In this document: piece by piece, positions 1 through 8,315 of the stretch
How positions within the stretch are numbered: position 1 is the stretch's first letter
Layout: every line of letters begins with the position of its first letter
Assembly (NCBI RefSeq): GCF_005887115.1
Contig: NZ_PNCJ01000008.1
Location: forward strand, 124,001-188,000
DNA from: Pseudoalteromonas rubra
GTDB taxonomy: Bacteria; Pseudomonadota; Gammaproteobacteria; Enterobacterales; Alteromonadaceae
DNA: 64,000 bases
Direction: 5' to 3'
Position numbers and translations under genes: made by a program
The notes under the pieces: generated by a model
Databases searched by the model: none
Seen by the model: only the letters and a program-made list of their open reading frames with translations
What the model was told of the DNA's origin: nothing

Positions 1-73
1 TTACGTGCTCGGCACAGCCCACTGGATGGGCATTAGTACAGATAAAACCACGGATCTTAGGTTTGATGACCAT
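1..73 (-). CDS. fabV: Enoyl-ACP reductase FabV, N-terminal fragment
   Basis: Only the first 24 codons lie in the window; the gene continues off the left edge. The translation begins [20 protein letters not shown], which matches the conserved N-terminus of FabV, the NADH-dependent trans-2-enoyl-ACP/CoA reductase that performs the last step of each fatty-acid elongation cycle in many marine gammaproteobacteria. The start is the ATG whose complement occupies 71-73. Bounded by the window edge, so domain content cannot be checked. The fragment is short, but this N-terminus is distinctive. Confidence 0.85.
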   Translation of the reverse strand, partial: MVIKPKIRGFICTNAHPVGCAEHV

Positions 74-145
74 GTCTATTCCTACATATTCTGTATTATG
101 AAAACCGCGTTAGTTTAAATGCAGATCCTGAAAACACAGGTCTGA

Positions 146-463
146 TCACTCGCTGTCGAATTTTGAACCACCGAGACAGCTCGGTGAATCTGGTACTTCA
201 CCATGCTGCTCGGCATATTCTTCCGGGGTATAAGTGTGGATCGCCAGCGCATGAATGTGATTTGCCAGCTCCTCCTTTAATACCTCGTTGATCAAACGGT
301 GGCGCTGTAACAGGCGCTGTCCGGCAAACTTGTCGCTGACCACAATCACTTTAAAGTGTGACTCGCTGCCCCGGCTGTGCATATGGCTTTCATTGAGAAC
401 ATTAAGGTGTTTGCACGCAATAGCATCGGCGAGTTTGCTGTAGATTTGTTGTTGCATTGACAT
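146..463 (-). CDS. bolA: BolA family protein
   Basis: A 105-residue protein of the BolA/IbaG family. The core GSESHFKVIVVSDKF, the RHRLINEVL helix and the HALAIHTYTPEEY segment are the family hallmarks. BolA proteins pair with monothiol glutaredoxins in iron-sulfur handling and in stress and morphology regulation. In E. coli bolA is linked to yajG and ampG; here the same partners lie about 2 kb away, with an alkB-like gene and rlmG between them, which supports the call. It reads toward fabV with a 72-bp gap. Confidence 0.92.
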   Translation of the reverse strand: MSMQQQIYSKLADAIACKHLNVLNESHMHSRGSESHFKVIVVSDKFAGQRLLQRHRLINEVLKEELANHIHALAIHTYTPEEYAEQHGEVPDSPSCLGGSKFDSE

Positions 464-518
464 AACTCACTCCCAGTACGGAGAAAATTTAGCGCATACT
501 ATACGCATTTATGCGCCA

Positions 519-1121
519 TTAACCAACTGTTCTGAACGTCAGGTTGATCCTGCCCTGAGTGACCCCCGCTTGTTTGGGTAGTGCATGCTGATAGTCATGC
601 TGACTGCGGCCCGTCATTAATAGCCCAGATCCAGTAGACAGGGGTAGCGTCACTGTCTCGCGAGTCTGTTTGTCGCGAATTTTAAACGCGCGAGTTGCCC
701 CCAGCGATAAGGAAAAAATCGTCGGGTTGAGGCCCAGCTCAGCTTCATCATCGCTATGCCAGCCCATGCTGTCTTGACCGTCTCGGTACCAATTAACCAA
801 CAGAGCATTAAAGTCCTGCCCATACTCACGCTTCAGGCGGGAACGCATTGCTCTGAGTACATCTGGCCAGGGGGTGTTGTTGAGTTGAGTGCCCGAATAT
901 CCGTAAGATACCGACGGGTCGGCAATAAAACACTGGAGCCTGGGAATTGGCGAGGTTCGGCCAAAAAGTGTGATACTGGGCTGCTGCCAGCTCAGTGTTG
1001 TCGCCAAATGTTCATACAGCGACAAGCTTTTCTCAAACCCGATACAGGTGGGTAAAAACTCAAAGCCAGGCGGCAATTGCGGCGTTTGCCCGGGCAAACA
1101 TTCTTTGTTCAGTCTCGACAT
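519..1121 (-). CDS. AlkB-like 2-oxoglutarate/Fe(II) dioxygenase
   Basis: A 200-residue protein of the AlkB family, closest in layout to the ALKBH2/3-like bacterial enzymes that oxidatively remove alkyl groups from nucleic acids. The iron triad is visible as H122-x-D124 in MGWHSDDE and H179 in YQHALPK. The 2-oxoglutarate-binding arginines are in RINLTFR (R191 and R197), and the substrate-loop motif NALLVNWYRDG precedes the triad. It is divergent from rlmG, with a 57-bp gap holding a perfect 20-bp palindrome. Repair of DNA rather than RNA is inferred from the family only. Confidence 0.88.
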   Translation of the reverse strand: MSRLNKECLPGQTPQLPPGFEFLPTCIGFEKSLSLYEHLATTLSWQQPSITLFGRTSPIPRLQCFIADPSVSYGYSGTQLNNTPWPDVLRAMRSRLKREYGQDFNALLVNWYRDGQDSMGWHSDDEAELGLNPTIFSLSLGATRAFKIRDKQTRETVTLPLSTGSGLLMTGRSQHDYQHALPKQAGVTQGRINLTFRTVG

Positions 1122-1149
1122 GCTATATTACGTGTTCTGTTAGTTTTGC

Positions 1150-1169
1150 CAACACTTTGCAAAGTGTTG
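1150..1169. promoter_or_regulatory. Perfect 20-bp palindrome between alkB-like gene and rlmG
   Basis: CAACACTTTGCAAAGTGTTG equals its own reverse complement. It sits 9 bp before the rlmG start and 28 bp before the start of the divergent AlkB-like gene, a position suited to a dimeric repressor or to a hairpin over the rlmG ribosome-binding region. The palindrome is seen directly; the role is inferred. Confidence 0.5.
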
Positions 1170-1178
1170 ACACCAACC

Positions 1179-2363
1179 ATGAGTGAGATTAGCCCCGTCA
1201 TGATCACCGACGCTGTACTGGCCGGCACGGCTCTGACCCTGCATCGTTTTCCCCTAGAGCAAAAAAACCGCAGCCTGCAAGCCTGGGATGCGGCCGACGA
1301 ATACTTGCTGGACCATATTACCACAGCCTACCCGGATGCACGCGACATCCTGATCCTCAATGATGCCTTTGGGGCATTAAGCTGTACGCTGGCAGCACAA
1401 CTGAAAGATCACCCACAGTGGCAGATCACACAGGTGAGTGACTCATTCGTGGCCCAACAGGCGACAAACCATAACCTGGCCGAAAATCAGCTGGACTGGA
1501 TGCTGGACGACGCTAAATTTACCCAGCTGACTAGTCTGGCTGACCTGCCAACGCAGTGCGATCTGATTTTAATTAAAGTGCCAAAAAATGCCGGACTGCT
1601 GCAACATCAGCTATCCCGGCTTAGCCACCTCGCTCCGGGGATACCCGTTGTAGCAGCAGGTAAAGCCAAAGAAATTCATACTTCTACACTGAAAAGTTTC
1701 AGCCACTTTTTGCAAGAGCCGACCACCAGCCTGGCGGTGAAGAAATCTCGCCTGATCTTCTGTGCCACCACAGGCAAACCCGTAGCTGACAAGTTCCCGG
1801 TCAGCTGGCCTCTGGAAAACTCGCCCTTCACAATTCACAACCATGCCAATGTGTTTTCTCGGGATTCACTGGATATCGGCGCACGCTTTTTTATGAATTA
1901 CCTGCCGGCAGGTAAGAAGCCATTGCGGGTAATCGATTTGGGCTGTGGTAACGGCGTGATCGGACTGCAAACTCTGGCACGTATGCCAAATGCCCAGGTA
2001 ACTTTTGTGGATGAGTCTGCCATGGCGGTGGCCAGTGCCAGGGAGAATGTCAGTTCTAATATGCCAGACAGGCTGGCAGATTGTCAGTTTACTCAAAATG
2101 ACTGCCTCAGTAACTTTGCACCCAATACCGCAGATTTGGTGTTATGTAATCCCCCCTTTCATCAGGCACAGGCGATCACCGACCACATCGCCTGGCAGAT
2201 GTTTTTGCAGGCCAAGCATACTCTGAGAAATGGCGGGGAGTTAAGGATCATTGGCAATCGTCACCTTGATTACCTTGATAAGTTGCAGCGCCTGTTCGGG
2301 AATTGTAAGGTGATAGGCAATAATAAAAAGTTTACGGTACTCAGTTCTATTAAAAGGAGCTAA
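1179..2363 (+). CDS. rlmG: 23S rRNA (guanine-N2) methyltransferase RlmG
   Basis: A 394-residue SAM-dependent methyltransferase resembling E. coli RlmG (m2G1835 of 23S rRNA). Shared segments include LQAWDAADEYLL, ILILNDAFGALSC, NHANVFSRDSLDIGARFFM, the SAM-binding VIDLGCGNGVIGL and the catalytic NPPFHQ motif. An in-frame ATG exists at 1077, but it would overlap the divergent gene; starting at 1179 restores the family N-terminus and the usual length. The yajG-like gene follows after 2 bp, so the two are probably cotranscribed. Confidence 0.93.
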   Translation: MSEISPVMITDAVLAGTALTLHRFPLEQKNRSLQAWDAADEYLLDHITTAYPDARDILILNDAFGALSCTLAAQLKDHPQWQITQVSDSFVAQQATNHNLAENQLDWMLDDAKFTQLTSLADLPTQCDLILIKVPKNAGLLQHQLSRLSHLAPGIPVVAAGKAKEIHTSTLKSFSHFLQEPTTSLAVKKSRLIFCATTGKPVADKFPVSWPLENSPFTIHNHANVFSRDSLDIGARFFMNYLPAGKKPLRVIDLGCGNGVIGLQTLARMPNAQVTFVDESAMAVASARENVSSNMPDRLADCQFTQNDCLSNFAPNTADLVLCNPPFHQAQAITDHIAWQMFLQAKHTLRNGGELRIIGNRHLDYLDKLQRLFGNCKVIGNNKKFTVLSSIKRS

Positions 2364-2365
2364 TC

Positions 2366-2929
2366 ATGCGTTTAGCATTTTCTGCCACCCTCTTTGGTGC
2401 AGCAATCACACTACTGGCCGGATGTAGTAGTGCCCCCAAATCTGTGATCCTCAATCCCAGTTATCAGGGTGGTAATATCAGTCAGCTATCCAATACAATG
2501 GCAATTAAGGTTGTCGACAACCGTACCACTAAATTTACCATTAAAGTACTGGAGCAAGAGCCCGCTGTTTATTTGCCAAATGCGAATTTGCCAGTCACCA
2601 TAACCAATCTGCTTTCTCAGGCACTGGAAGCCAATGGCGTGACGCTGACACAACACAGTGACACTGAGCTGACACTGCGTATTCGTTCCTTTGTTGCCAA
2701 GGTTGATGAATCTCTCAGTCGTCACGAAAGCACGGCAAATGCAGACTTTGTTGTTGAAGTAGTCAAAGGGCAGCGAACCTTTTCAAAGCCCTTTAACGGT
2801 GAAGCGCAATTCAGTAAACCGCTGAAACATGATCAGTCTCAAGTTGAGGGACAGTTAAACCGTCTCGCCGAACAGGTGATCACGCGTATGCTGTCAGATA
2901 AAGAATTAATCAACTTTTTACAACAATAA
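2366..2929 (+). CDS. YajG family outer-membrane lipoprotein
   Basis: A 187-residue protein with a lipoprotein signal: a short basic start, hydrophobic stretch and lipobox LLAGC, placing the lipidated cysteine near residue 20. The remainder resembles YajG (DUF4136-like lipoproteins next to ampG in E. coli). No enzymatic motif is seen and the function of the family is poorly known. It follows rlmG by 2 bp and precedes a periplasmic cyclophilin by 11 bp, suggesting an envelope operon that ends with ampG. Confidence 0.85.
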   Translation: MRLAFSATLFGAAITLLAGCSSAPKSVILNPSYQGGNISQLSNTMAIKVVDNRTTKFTIKVLEQEPAVYLPNANLPVTITNLLSQALEANGVTLTQHSDTELTLRIRSFVAKVDESLSRHESTANADFVVEVVKGQRTFSKPFNGEAQFSKPLKHDQSQVEGQLNRLAEQVITRMLSDKELINFLQQ

Positions 2930-2940
2930 AAGGCCTTGCT

Positions 2941-3564
2941 ATGCTTCGTACCCTTATTCTGTTCATGTTGGCATTGGTGAGCTGTTTCTCATTTGCAAAC
3001 AATAAAGAAGGACGTTTCGTCCAGAAAGACAATCTGTTTCCCAAGGTTCAGATCAATACTTCGTTAGGTAAAGTGATCGTCGAACTGGACCGCTCCCGCG
3101 CCCCTATTACTGTTAATAACTTTCTGACTTATGTGATAAACGGAGATTACAAAGGCTCTGTTTTTCACCGCGTTGAACGGGATGAGGCGAACGAACGCGA
3201 TTTTGTTATCCAGGGTGGTGGCTATGACAAAGACTATGATGGCATGTTTGAACGTCCGGCTATTTTTAACGAAAGCGGCAATGGCCTGAAAAACAATATG
3301 TATACCATAGCGATGGCCTATCAGGACAATAAGCCACATTCGGGTACTCGACAGTTTTTCTTTAATATGGATGACAATGACCACCTTAATCCAGGGCGCG
3401 GATGGGGCTTTGCAGTGTTTGGCAGCGTATCTGATGGCTTTGATACGCTGGATAAAATTATGCAGGTCGAAACCGATTACAACAAGAAACTGGGTTACAC
3501 CTTTATCCCCAAAGTGCCCGTGATCATCCATAGCATTGAAATGCTGCCGGAAGAGACCTTCTAA
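2941..3564 (+). CDS. Periplasmic cyclophilin-type peptidyl-prolyl isomerase
   Basis: A 207-residue cyclophilin with an N-terminal signal peptide (cleavage probably after SFA near residue 19), so it acts in the periplasm on proline bonds of exported proteins. Active-site landmarks are FHRVE, FVIQGGGY, SGTRQFFFNMDDNDHLN and GWGFAVFGSV, matching PpiA/PpiB-type enzymes. It is inserted between the yajG-like gene and ampG, which are direct neighbours in E. coli. It could be called ppiA, but orthology is not certain. Confidence 0.9.
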   Translation: MLRTLILFMLALVSCFSFANNKEGRFVQKDNLFPKVQINTSLGKVIVELDRSRAPITVNNFLTYVINGDYKGSVFHRVERDEANERDFVIQGGGYDKDYDGMFERPAIFNESGNGLKNNMYTIAMAYQDNKPHSGTRQFFFNMDDNDHLNPGRGWGFAVFGSVSDGFDTLDKIMQVETDYNKKLGYTFIPKVPVIIHSIEMLPEETF

Positions 3565-3578
3565 TAACCTCTCACCCG

Positions 3579-3608
3579 GTATCACCCCGCCACATGGCGG
3601 GGTGATAC
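3579..3608. terminator. Strong hairpin between cyclophilin gene and ampG
   Basis: A 13-bp perfect stem (GTATCACCCCGCC pairing with GGCGGGGTGATAC) with an ACAT loop. It lacks a following T-run on the plus strand, so it may be an RNA-processing or attenuation structure, not a full terminator. Its right arm ends just before the first possible ampG ATG at 3610. Confidence 0.5.
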
Positions 3609-3624
3609 TATGTTGGAAAACATT

Positions 3625-5007
3625 ATGATTATTTCATCCAGCCTGCGTGACTATGCCAGCTACTATCGGGATAAGCGCTTGCTCACCATATTTGCATTTG
3701 GGGTTAGCCAGGGCTTTCCCTGGGTGCTCATTGGTTCAGTGATGTCTGCCTGGCTCAAAGATGAGGGCCTGAGCCGCAGTATGATAGGCTTGTTTGGTAT
3801 CGTGTTCAGTGCCTACACCATCAACTTTTTATGGTCCCCTCTGCTGGATCGGGTTCGTCTGCCATTACTGACTCAGTGGCTGGGGCAAAGGCGTAGCTGG
3901 ATAGCAGCCGGGCAATTGATTGTTGCGCTGTCAGCACTGGCATTAAGTCAGGTCGACCTCAAAGCGGATCTTTATCAGGCTGCATTATTGTGTTTCATTA
4001 TTGCTCTGAGTGCGGCTACCCATGATATTGCAATAGACGCTTATCGGATCGACATCCTTCCCCCAGAGGAAAGTGAAAAGTCTACCGCCGCGGCTGCCAT
4101 GGCGACGTCCGGGTGGTGGAGTGGATACGCCCTGCTAGGTGCTATTCCGTTTTTCGCGGCGGATCTGCCCGGAGTAAGCTGGGCCGACATCTACGCATTA
4201 CTGGCCATGATCATGGCGGCTTTGTTTTGCATCACACTGACAGCGCAAGAACCTCAGTCTCACCGCGAGCACACCCAACAACAGCTACAGACACAATATC
4301 AGTCGAGACTGGCCGGGCTGGATCATAGCAGGCTACAACGTATTCTCGCGTGGCTTGCCGTTACACTGGTGGAACCGTTTCGCAGTTTCTTCAACCGAAA
4401 TGGCGTGAAAGCGGCTTTGGCACTGCTGGCATTTATCTTCTTATTCAAGATCGGTGAAGCCTTTTTGGCCCGTATGTCTATCGTTTTCTACAAAGAAATT
4501 GGCTTTACTAACAGTCAGATAGCTCAATATTCAAAGCTCGGAACTGGCCTTATCACGATTGTTTTTGCGTTTTTGGGCAGTATCTTTAACCACAAATATG
4601 GCATCGTTAAAGGGCTGTTTATCAGCGGTGTTGCGATGGCCGCATCCAACCTAATGTTCTCCTGGATAGCCATTGCAGGGCCAAAAGAGCATTTATATGC
4701 CCTCGCAATCGTGATTGATGGCTTTACTCAGGCCTGGTCACTGGTGGCCATGGTGGCGTTTATTTCTATGTTGTGCGACCGTGCCTTTAGCGCGACGCAT
4801 TACGCCTTGCTGGCGTCTCTTGGTAGCCTGGGCAGAACCGTGTTATCAAGCTACAGCGGCGTCGTGATTGATGACTGGCTAAGCGGAAACTGGGCGGTAT
4901 TTTTCGCACTGACAGCGCTGATGGTTGTACCGTCTCTGATCTTCTTGTATGCCATTCGTCATAAGCTCTACGAGATAGAGCGAAACTATCATAGTCAGGG
5001 GAAGTAA
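3625..5007 (+). CDS. ampG: AmpG-type muropeptide MFS permease
   Basis: A major facilitator transporter of about 460 residues with 12 or more hydrophobic segments. The N-terminal region LLTIFAFGVSQGFPWVLIGS, the LWSPLLDR loop and the DIAIDAYR motif are typical of AmpG, the inner-membrane importer of GlcNAc-anhydroMurNAc peptides in peptidoglycan recycling. An upstream in-frame ATG at 3610 directly abuts a strong hairpin; the ATG at 3625 has a GGAA about 8 bp before it and is preferred. It is last in the rlmG/yajG/cyclophilin series, and its link to bolA and yajG matches E. coli. Confidence 0.88.
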   Translation: MIISSSLRDYASYYRDKRLLTIFAFGVSQGFPWVLIGSVMSAWLKDEGLSRSMIGLFGIVFSAYTINFLWSPLLDRVRLPLLTQWLGQRRSWIAAGQLIVALSALALSQVDLKADLYQAALLCFIIALSAATHDIAIDAYRIDILPPEESEKSTAAAAMATSGWWSGYALLGAIPFFAADLPGVSWADIYALLAMIMAALFCITLTAQEPQSHREHTQQQLQTQYQSRLAGLDHSRLQRILAWLAVTLVEPFRSFFNRNGVKAALALLAFIFLFKIGEAFLARMSIVFYKEIGFTNSQIAQYSKLGTGLITIVFAFLGSIFNHKYGIVKGLFISGVAMAASNLMFSWIAIAGPKEHLYALAIVIDGFTQAWSLVAMVAFISMLCDRAFSATHYALLASLGSLGRTVLSSYSGVVIDDWLSGNWAVFFALTALMVVPSLIFLYAIRHKLYEIERNYHSQGK

Positions 5008-5053
5008 CGGCGGAATAAATGACTGGTGTGTCAGATCCATTTTAAGAGGATAG

Positions 5054-5096
5054 AGGTGCAGCTCCTTGCACCTGCACACATACTGGCAATGCCAGT
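5054..5096. terminator. Two hairpins between convergent genes
   Basis: AGGTGCA/TGCACCT (5054-5060 and 5067-5073) and ACTGGC-AAT-GCCAGT (5082-5096) lie between the end of ampG and the end of the XRE gene. Neither has a clear T-run, so function as terminators is only plausible. Confidence 0.4.
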
Positions 5097-5099
5097 CGT

Positions 5100-5345
5100 T
5101 TACATCTGCTCTTCTTTGATAAGAGCCAGACCTTCATATGGGTCGACTTCCAGCGCTTCACAGTAACGCAGAAACTCAATCACGTCTAAGCGACGTTCCT
5201 GATTTTCAATTTTGCCAATGAAAGAATGCGGTGTACCTAACACCTGGGCCAGACTGCGCATTGTATGACCTTTCTCGTGACGTTTTGACTTCAGCCACTT
5301 CGTCAACTTACTGTTTTCTTCAGAAGAAACCGTTTTCCCCATCAT
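5100..5345 (-). CDS. Small XRE-family helix-turn-helix regulator
   Basis: An 81-residue protein that is almost only a Cro/CI-type helix-turn-helix: MRSLAQVLGTPHSFIGKIEN is the HTH, followed by ERRLDVIEFLRYCEALEVDP. An AGGAG lies about 11 bp before the first of two tandem ATG codons. No sensor domain is present, so it likely acts as a dimer with or without a partner. Upstream is a 339-bp region with repeated ACCTAAT boxes, which suggests autoregulation; across that region lies a divergent 58-aa membrane protein gene. Targets are unknown. Confidence 0.85.
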   Translation of the reverse strand: MMGKTVSSEENSKLTKWLKSKRHEKGHTMRSLAQVLGTPHSFIGKIENQERRLDVIEFLRYCEALEVDPYEGLALIKEEQM

Positions 5346-5684
5346 AATAAAACATCTCCTACTCGATGATTAATTAATACCGCCATACGAAATTTGCCCG
5401 TCTCGACTGGCGGCTTGTTATATAGCAAGCCGGGTAAACAAATCATGAAATACCGATTTACGCTGGCTTGTTCCTATGTACCAAATTAGGTATAGACGAT
5501 CTTTTCTCTAACACCTAATTAAATTTTCAACTTTCTTACCTAAAATAGAGAGGTAAGATTACTGTGACACTTTAACAAAAATTTTATAACTTGTACCAGT
5601 ATACGAAATAATTTATTTTTTCTTTAAAAAATAGTGGTTTAGAGCTAGTCTGTAACAAAATAACAAATTTTAGGAGAATTTTTG
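5346..5684. promoter_or_regulatory. AT-rich intergenic region with repeated ACCTAAT boxes
   Basis: This 339-bp gap separates the divergent XRE gene and the small membrane protein gene. It contains ATTAGGT at 5485-5491 facing ACCTAAT at 5513-5519, and an inverted pair CTTACCT/AGGTAAG at 5535-5541 and 5551-5557. A hairpin CGGCTTG/CAAGCCG lies at 5411-5432. The shared A/TACCTAA core repeated in both orientations looks like operator sites, probably for the XRE protein. No further gene is apparent. Confidence 0.45.
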
Positions 5685-5861
5685 ATGATCCGGCTCATAT
5701 TTTTGCTACCCATTTTGCTGTGTGTGGGTTGGTATTACTTTTTGCGCGTCAACGGCGTTCCGCTCAAACAAGGTAAACGCGGATTCATCTATATTCTCGC
5801 TTTTTCCACTTTGGTGTTGGGATTTTTTGTGCTTATGATGCACCTTACCAACCCAGGTTAG
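5685..5861 (+). CDS. 58-residue two-helix membrane protein
   Basis: A short gene preceded by TAGGAGAATTTTTG, with a good AGGAG about 9 bp before ATG. The product starts MIRLIFLLPILLCVGWYYFL, has a polar middle with VPLKQGKRG, then a second hydrophobic segment FIYILAFSTLVLGFFVLMM, and ends HLTNPG. Two transmembrane helices with a basic loop are clear; no function is recognised. It lies divergent from the XRE gene and convergent with erpA. Confidence 0.7.
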   Translation: MIRLIFLLPILLCVGWYYFLRVNGVPLKQGKRGFIYILAFSTLVLGFFVLMMHLTNPG

Positions 5862-5958
5862 AAAGACTGCTCTGACTTCCCACAGACAATCAACACAGTA
5901 CCTTATACTGTACCAGAACTCAGGGATAAAGAATGGTAGCTGTTTGTCTAATAGAGAA

Positions 5959-5985
5959 ACAAAAAAGCCATGCAAGTGCATGGCC
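5959..5985 (-). terminator. Rho-independent terminator of erpA
   Basis: On the minus strand GCCATGCA-CT-TGCATGGC is followed by six T residues, about 30 bp beyond the erpA stop. It also lies 3' of the small membrane protein gene on the other strand. Confidence 0.75.
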
Positions 5986-6016
5986 AGGGTTTTAAAAACG
6001 CCAATTGAAAGTCGTT

Positions 6017-6355
6017 TTATACGCTGAAACTCGCGCCGCAACCACAAGTCGTCGTTGCATTAGGGTTACTGACAAAGAAACGTGCGCCTTCCAGGCCCTC
6101 GGTGTAATCTACTTCACCATCAACCAGGTATTGAATACTCATAGGGTCCACAACCATAGACACCCCATTTTTCTCGATTTCTAAATCACCTGGATTGGTT
6201 TTTTCATCAAAAGTAAAACCATACTGAAACCCAGAACATCCGCCACCAGTCACATACACTCGCAGCTTGAGGTTAGGGTTTTCTTCCTCAGAGATAAGCT
6301 CTTTCACGCGATTTGCCGCCGCGTCGGAAAATTTAATCGGTATCTGATCAGACAT
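6017..6355 (-). CDS. erpA: Iron-sulfur cluster insertion protein ErpA
   Basis: A 112-residue A-type carrier that delivers [Fe-S] clusters to apo-enzymes. The three cluster cysteines are C40 in TGGGCSGFQ and C104/C106 in the CGCG tail, and the sequence closely resembles ErpA, including [16 protein letters not shown]. An in-frame ATG seven codons upstream (6376) is possible, but the 6355 start gives the standard [14 protein letters not shown]-terminus and length. It is monocistronic with its own terminator. The 249 bp upstream, to the CLC gene start, show no other gene. Confidence 0.93.
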   Translation of the reverse strand: MSDQIPIKFSDAAANRVKELISEEENPNLKLRVYVTGGGCSGFQYGFTFDEKTNPGDLEIEKNGVSMVVDPMSIQYLVDGEVDYTEGLEGARFFVSNPNATTTCGCGASFSV

Positions 6356-6604
6356 GTGTATTCGACCCCTGTACATTTAATAGCGGAATTATCTAATACC
6401 TGACTATTTTAATCAAGTATAGAGTCACCTTCGCTGTGAGCGGGGTTACGCGTTAAACTCCTACGCAAGTAGGCCATTGCCTGATTTACTTAATTACAAG
6501 GACTTAGAATATTTGATACACTTATCAGGTGCATTAAAGGTACTCAATGCAGCACTAAGGCACTAGGCTGCTTACAACCAAGACTCTCTACAGGCCAATA
6601 TTGT

Positions 6605-8287
6605 ATGTCGCTCGATAATTTACGCCGTCGCTTAGCGAAGCCAAAAACGTCCATTCAGCTATGCTTGCTGGGCATTGGTGCCGGCTTGATTGCAGCAGTC
6701 TTGATCATCTTATTTCGTCTGACCATATTATTGGTACAAAGCGTATTTTTAGATAGTCCGGATGATTTCACCACATTGCCAGAGCACCAGCGCGTTTTAC
6801 TGCCTGTTGGCGCTGCTTTACTGATCGCCTTGTTTGCCAGTCTGACGGGCTTTAAGCACTACCGCCTGGGTATCCCATTTGTTATCTATCGCATCAAACA
6901 GCACTACGGACAGATGCCAATCTGGAATTCGGTAAACCAATTTTTTGGCGGTGCCGTCGCGCTCATCAGTGGCTTTTCCGTTGGTCGTGAGGGCCCGTCC
7001 GTGCACATGGGTGCGACCGGTGCCAGTATTCTGGCAGAGCGTCTACACCTCCCCATGAACGCTGCCCGTACACTCGCCGGATGTGGTGTTGCAGCCGGTA
7101 TCGCCGCGTCATTTAATACACCTCTGGCTGCGGTGATTTTCGTTATGGAAGTGGTATTGAGGGAATATAAGATCCATATCTTTGTACCTATTATGCTTGC
7201 CGCGGTCACCGGGGCACTGGCCACACAATATGTGTTTGGCCATGATCTGGAATTGTCATTGATCAGCGTTTCAACACTCTCTTTCTGGCACTATCCATTT
7301 CTCATTTTGTGTGGTTTTGTACTTGGCGCCATCGCCTTTGCATTTAACCAAAACCTGATGCTCATCATAAAAACGTTTAAGCCCATCAGTATGTTTCCCC
7401 GTCTGATGCTCGCAGGGTTACTGGCCGGCCTGATCGGCTATCTGGTACCCGAAGCCATGGGCTCAGGCATGAGCGCCATCAAGATTGCAGTCGAAACCCC
7501 CGGCGAACTTCAATTACTCACCACGATTCTGATTGCTAAACTACTCGCCACTATCTTTGCCATTGGATTGGGGATACCTGGTGGTATCATTGGACCGGTG
7601 ATTGGTTTAGGCGTATTAATTGGCACCCTGATGGCATATTTCGCTCAGTATATTTCACCGGACGTCAGTGTTGCTGGCACTTATGGCGTACTGGGTATGG
7701 CAGGCCTGTTGGCGGCCACTTTACATGCGCCTTTGGCTGCATTAACTGCGGTCATGGAGCTGACTTCAAGTCCACAAATTGTGGTGCCAGCTATGATAGT
7801 GATTTCCTGTGCCTATGTCACCGCACTGCAGGTATTTGGTAACCGGTCAATTTTCTTGCAACAGCTTGATTTCCAGGGGTTACCCTATCAGGTTTCCCCC
7901 GCCAAGGAGGCCCTGCAAAAGGTGGGGATCATGGAAGAAATGGATGAAGGCTTCAAGCTCCTCTATTCAGATGATAAGGATCAGATAAGAGAAACCCTGT
8001 CAGCCATCGACAGTCAGACACCTCTGATAGTGCACGACGCGGAGCATGGTTATCGACTCGCGGAATATGACCTCAGTTTGATTTCAGAGCAGAGCATGAC
8101 AATTACCTATATTGAGCTGCAAGGTCTGAGTACACAAGCCACACTCGCTGACGCATTCGACATTCTCAAAGACAAGCGTTCAGGCGCAGTATACGTGTAT
8201 AATCAAAAGAATAACGAACAAATTATGGGCTTGCTAAGGTGGGATCAGATCCGCCATATTCTCACTACGAGAAACAGCTTGCTGTAA
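6605..8287 (+). CDS. CLC-family chloride channel/antiporter with C-terminal CBS region
   Basis: A 560-residue integral membrane protein of the CLC family. The central motif GREGPSVHMGA carries the gating glutamate, and AGIAASFNTPLAAVIFVMEV and GIPGGIIGP are recognisable. The first selectivity motif, GSGIP in E. coli ClcA, is replaced by HYRLGIPFVI, as in a separate bacterial CLC subclade. Residues after about 425 are soluble and resemble CBS domains, which usually bind nucleotides. Chloride/proton exchange is inferred. hemJ follows after 28 bp. Confidence 0.88.
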   Translation: MSLDNLRRRLAKPKTSIQLCLLGIGAGLIAAVLIILFRLTILLVQSVFLDSPDDFTTLPEHQRVLLPVGAALLIALFASLTGFKHYRLGIPFVIYRIKQHYGQMPIWNSVNQFFGGAVALISGFSVGREGPSVHMGATGASILAERLHLPMNAARTLAGCGVAAGIAASFNTPLAAVIFVMEVVLREYKIHIFVPIMLAAVTGALATQYVFGHDLELSLISVSTLSFWHYPFLILCGFVLGAIAFAFNQNLMLIIKTFKPISMFPRLMLAGLLAGLIGYLVPEAMGSGMSAIKIAVETPGELQLLTTILIAKLLATIFAIGLGIPGGIIGPVIGLGVLIGTLMAYFAQYISPDVSVAGTYGVLGMAGLLAATLHAPLAALTAVMELTSSPQIVVPAMIVISCAYVTALQVFGNRSIFLQQLDFQGLPYQVSPAKEALQKVGIMEEMDEGFKLLYSDDKDQIRETLSAIDSQTPLIVHDAEHGYRLAEYDLSLISEQSMTITYIELQGLSTQATLADAFDILKDKRSGAVYVYNQKNNEQIMGLLRWDQIRHILTTRNSLL

Positions 8288-8315
8288 TTGAATGTAAAGA
8301 TAATCAAGGGGATTT

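Noticed and set aside
1077-1178. N-terminal extension of rlmG
   Set aside because: It overlaps the divergent AlkB-like gene, includes the palindrome, and has no similarity to the family N-terminus.
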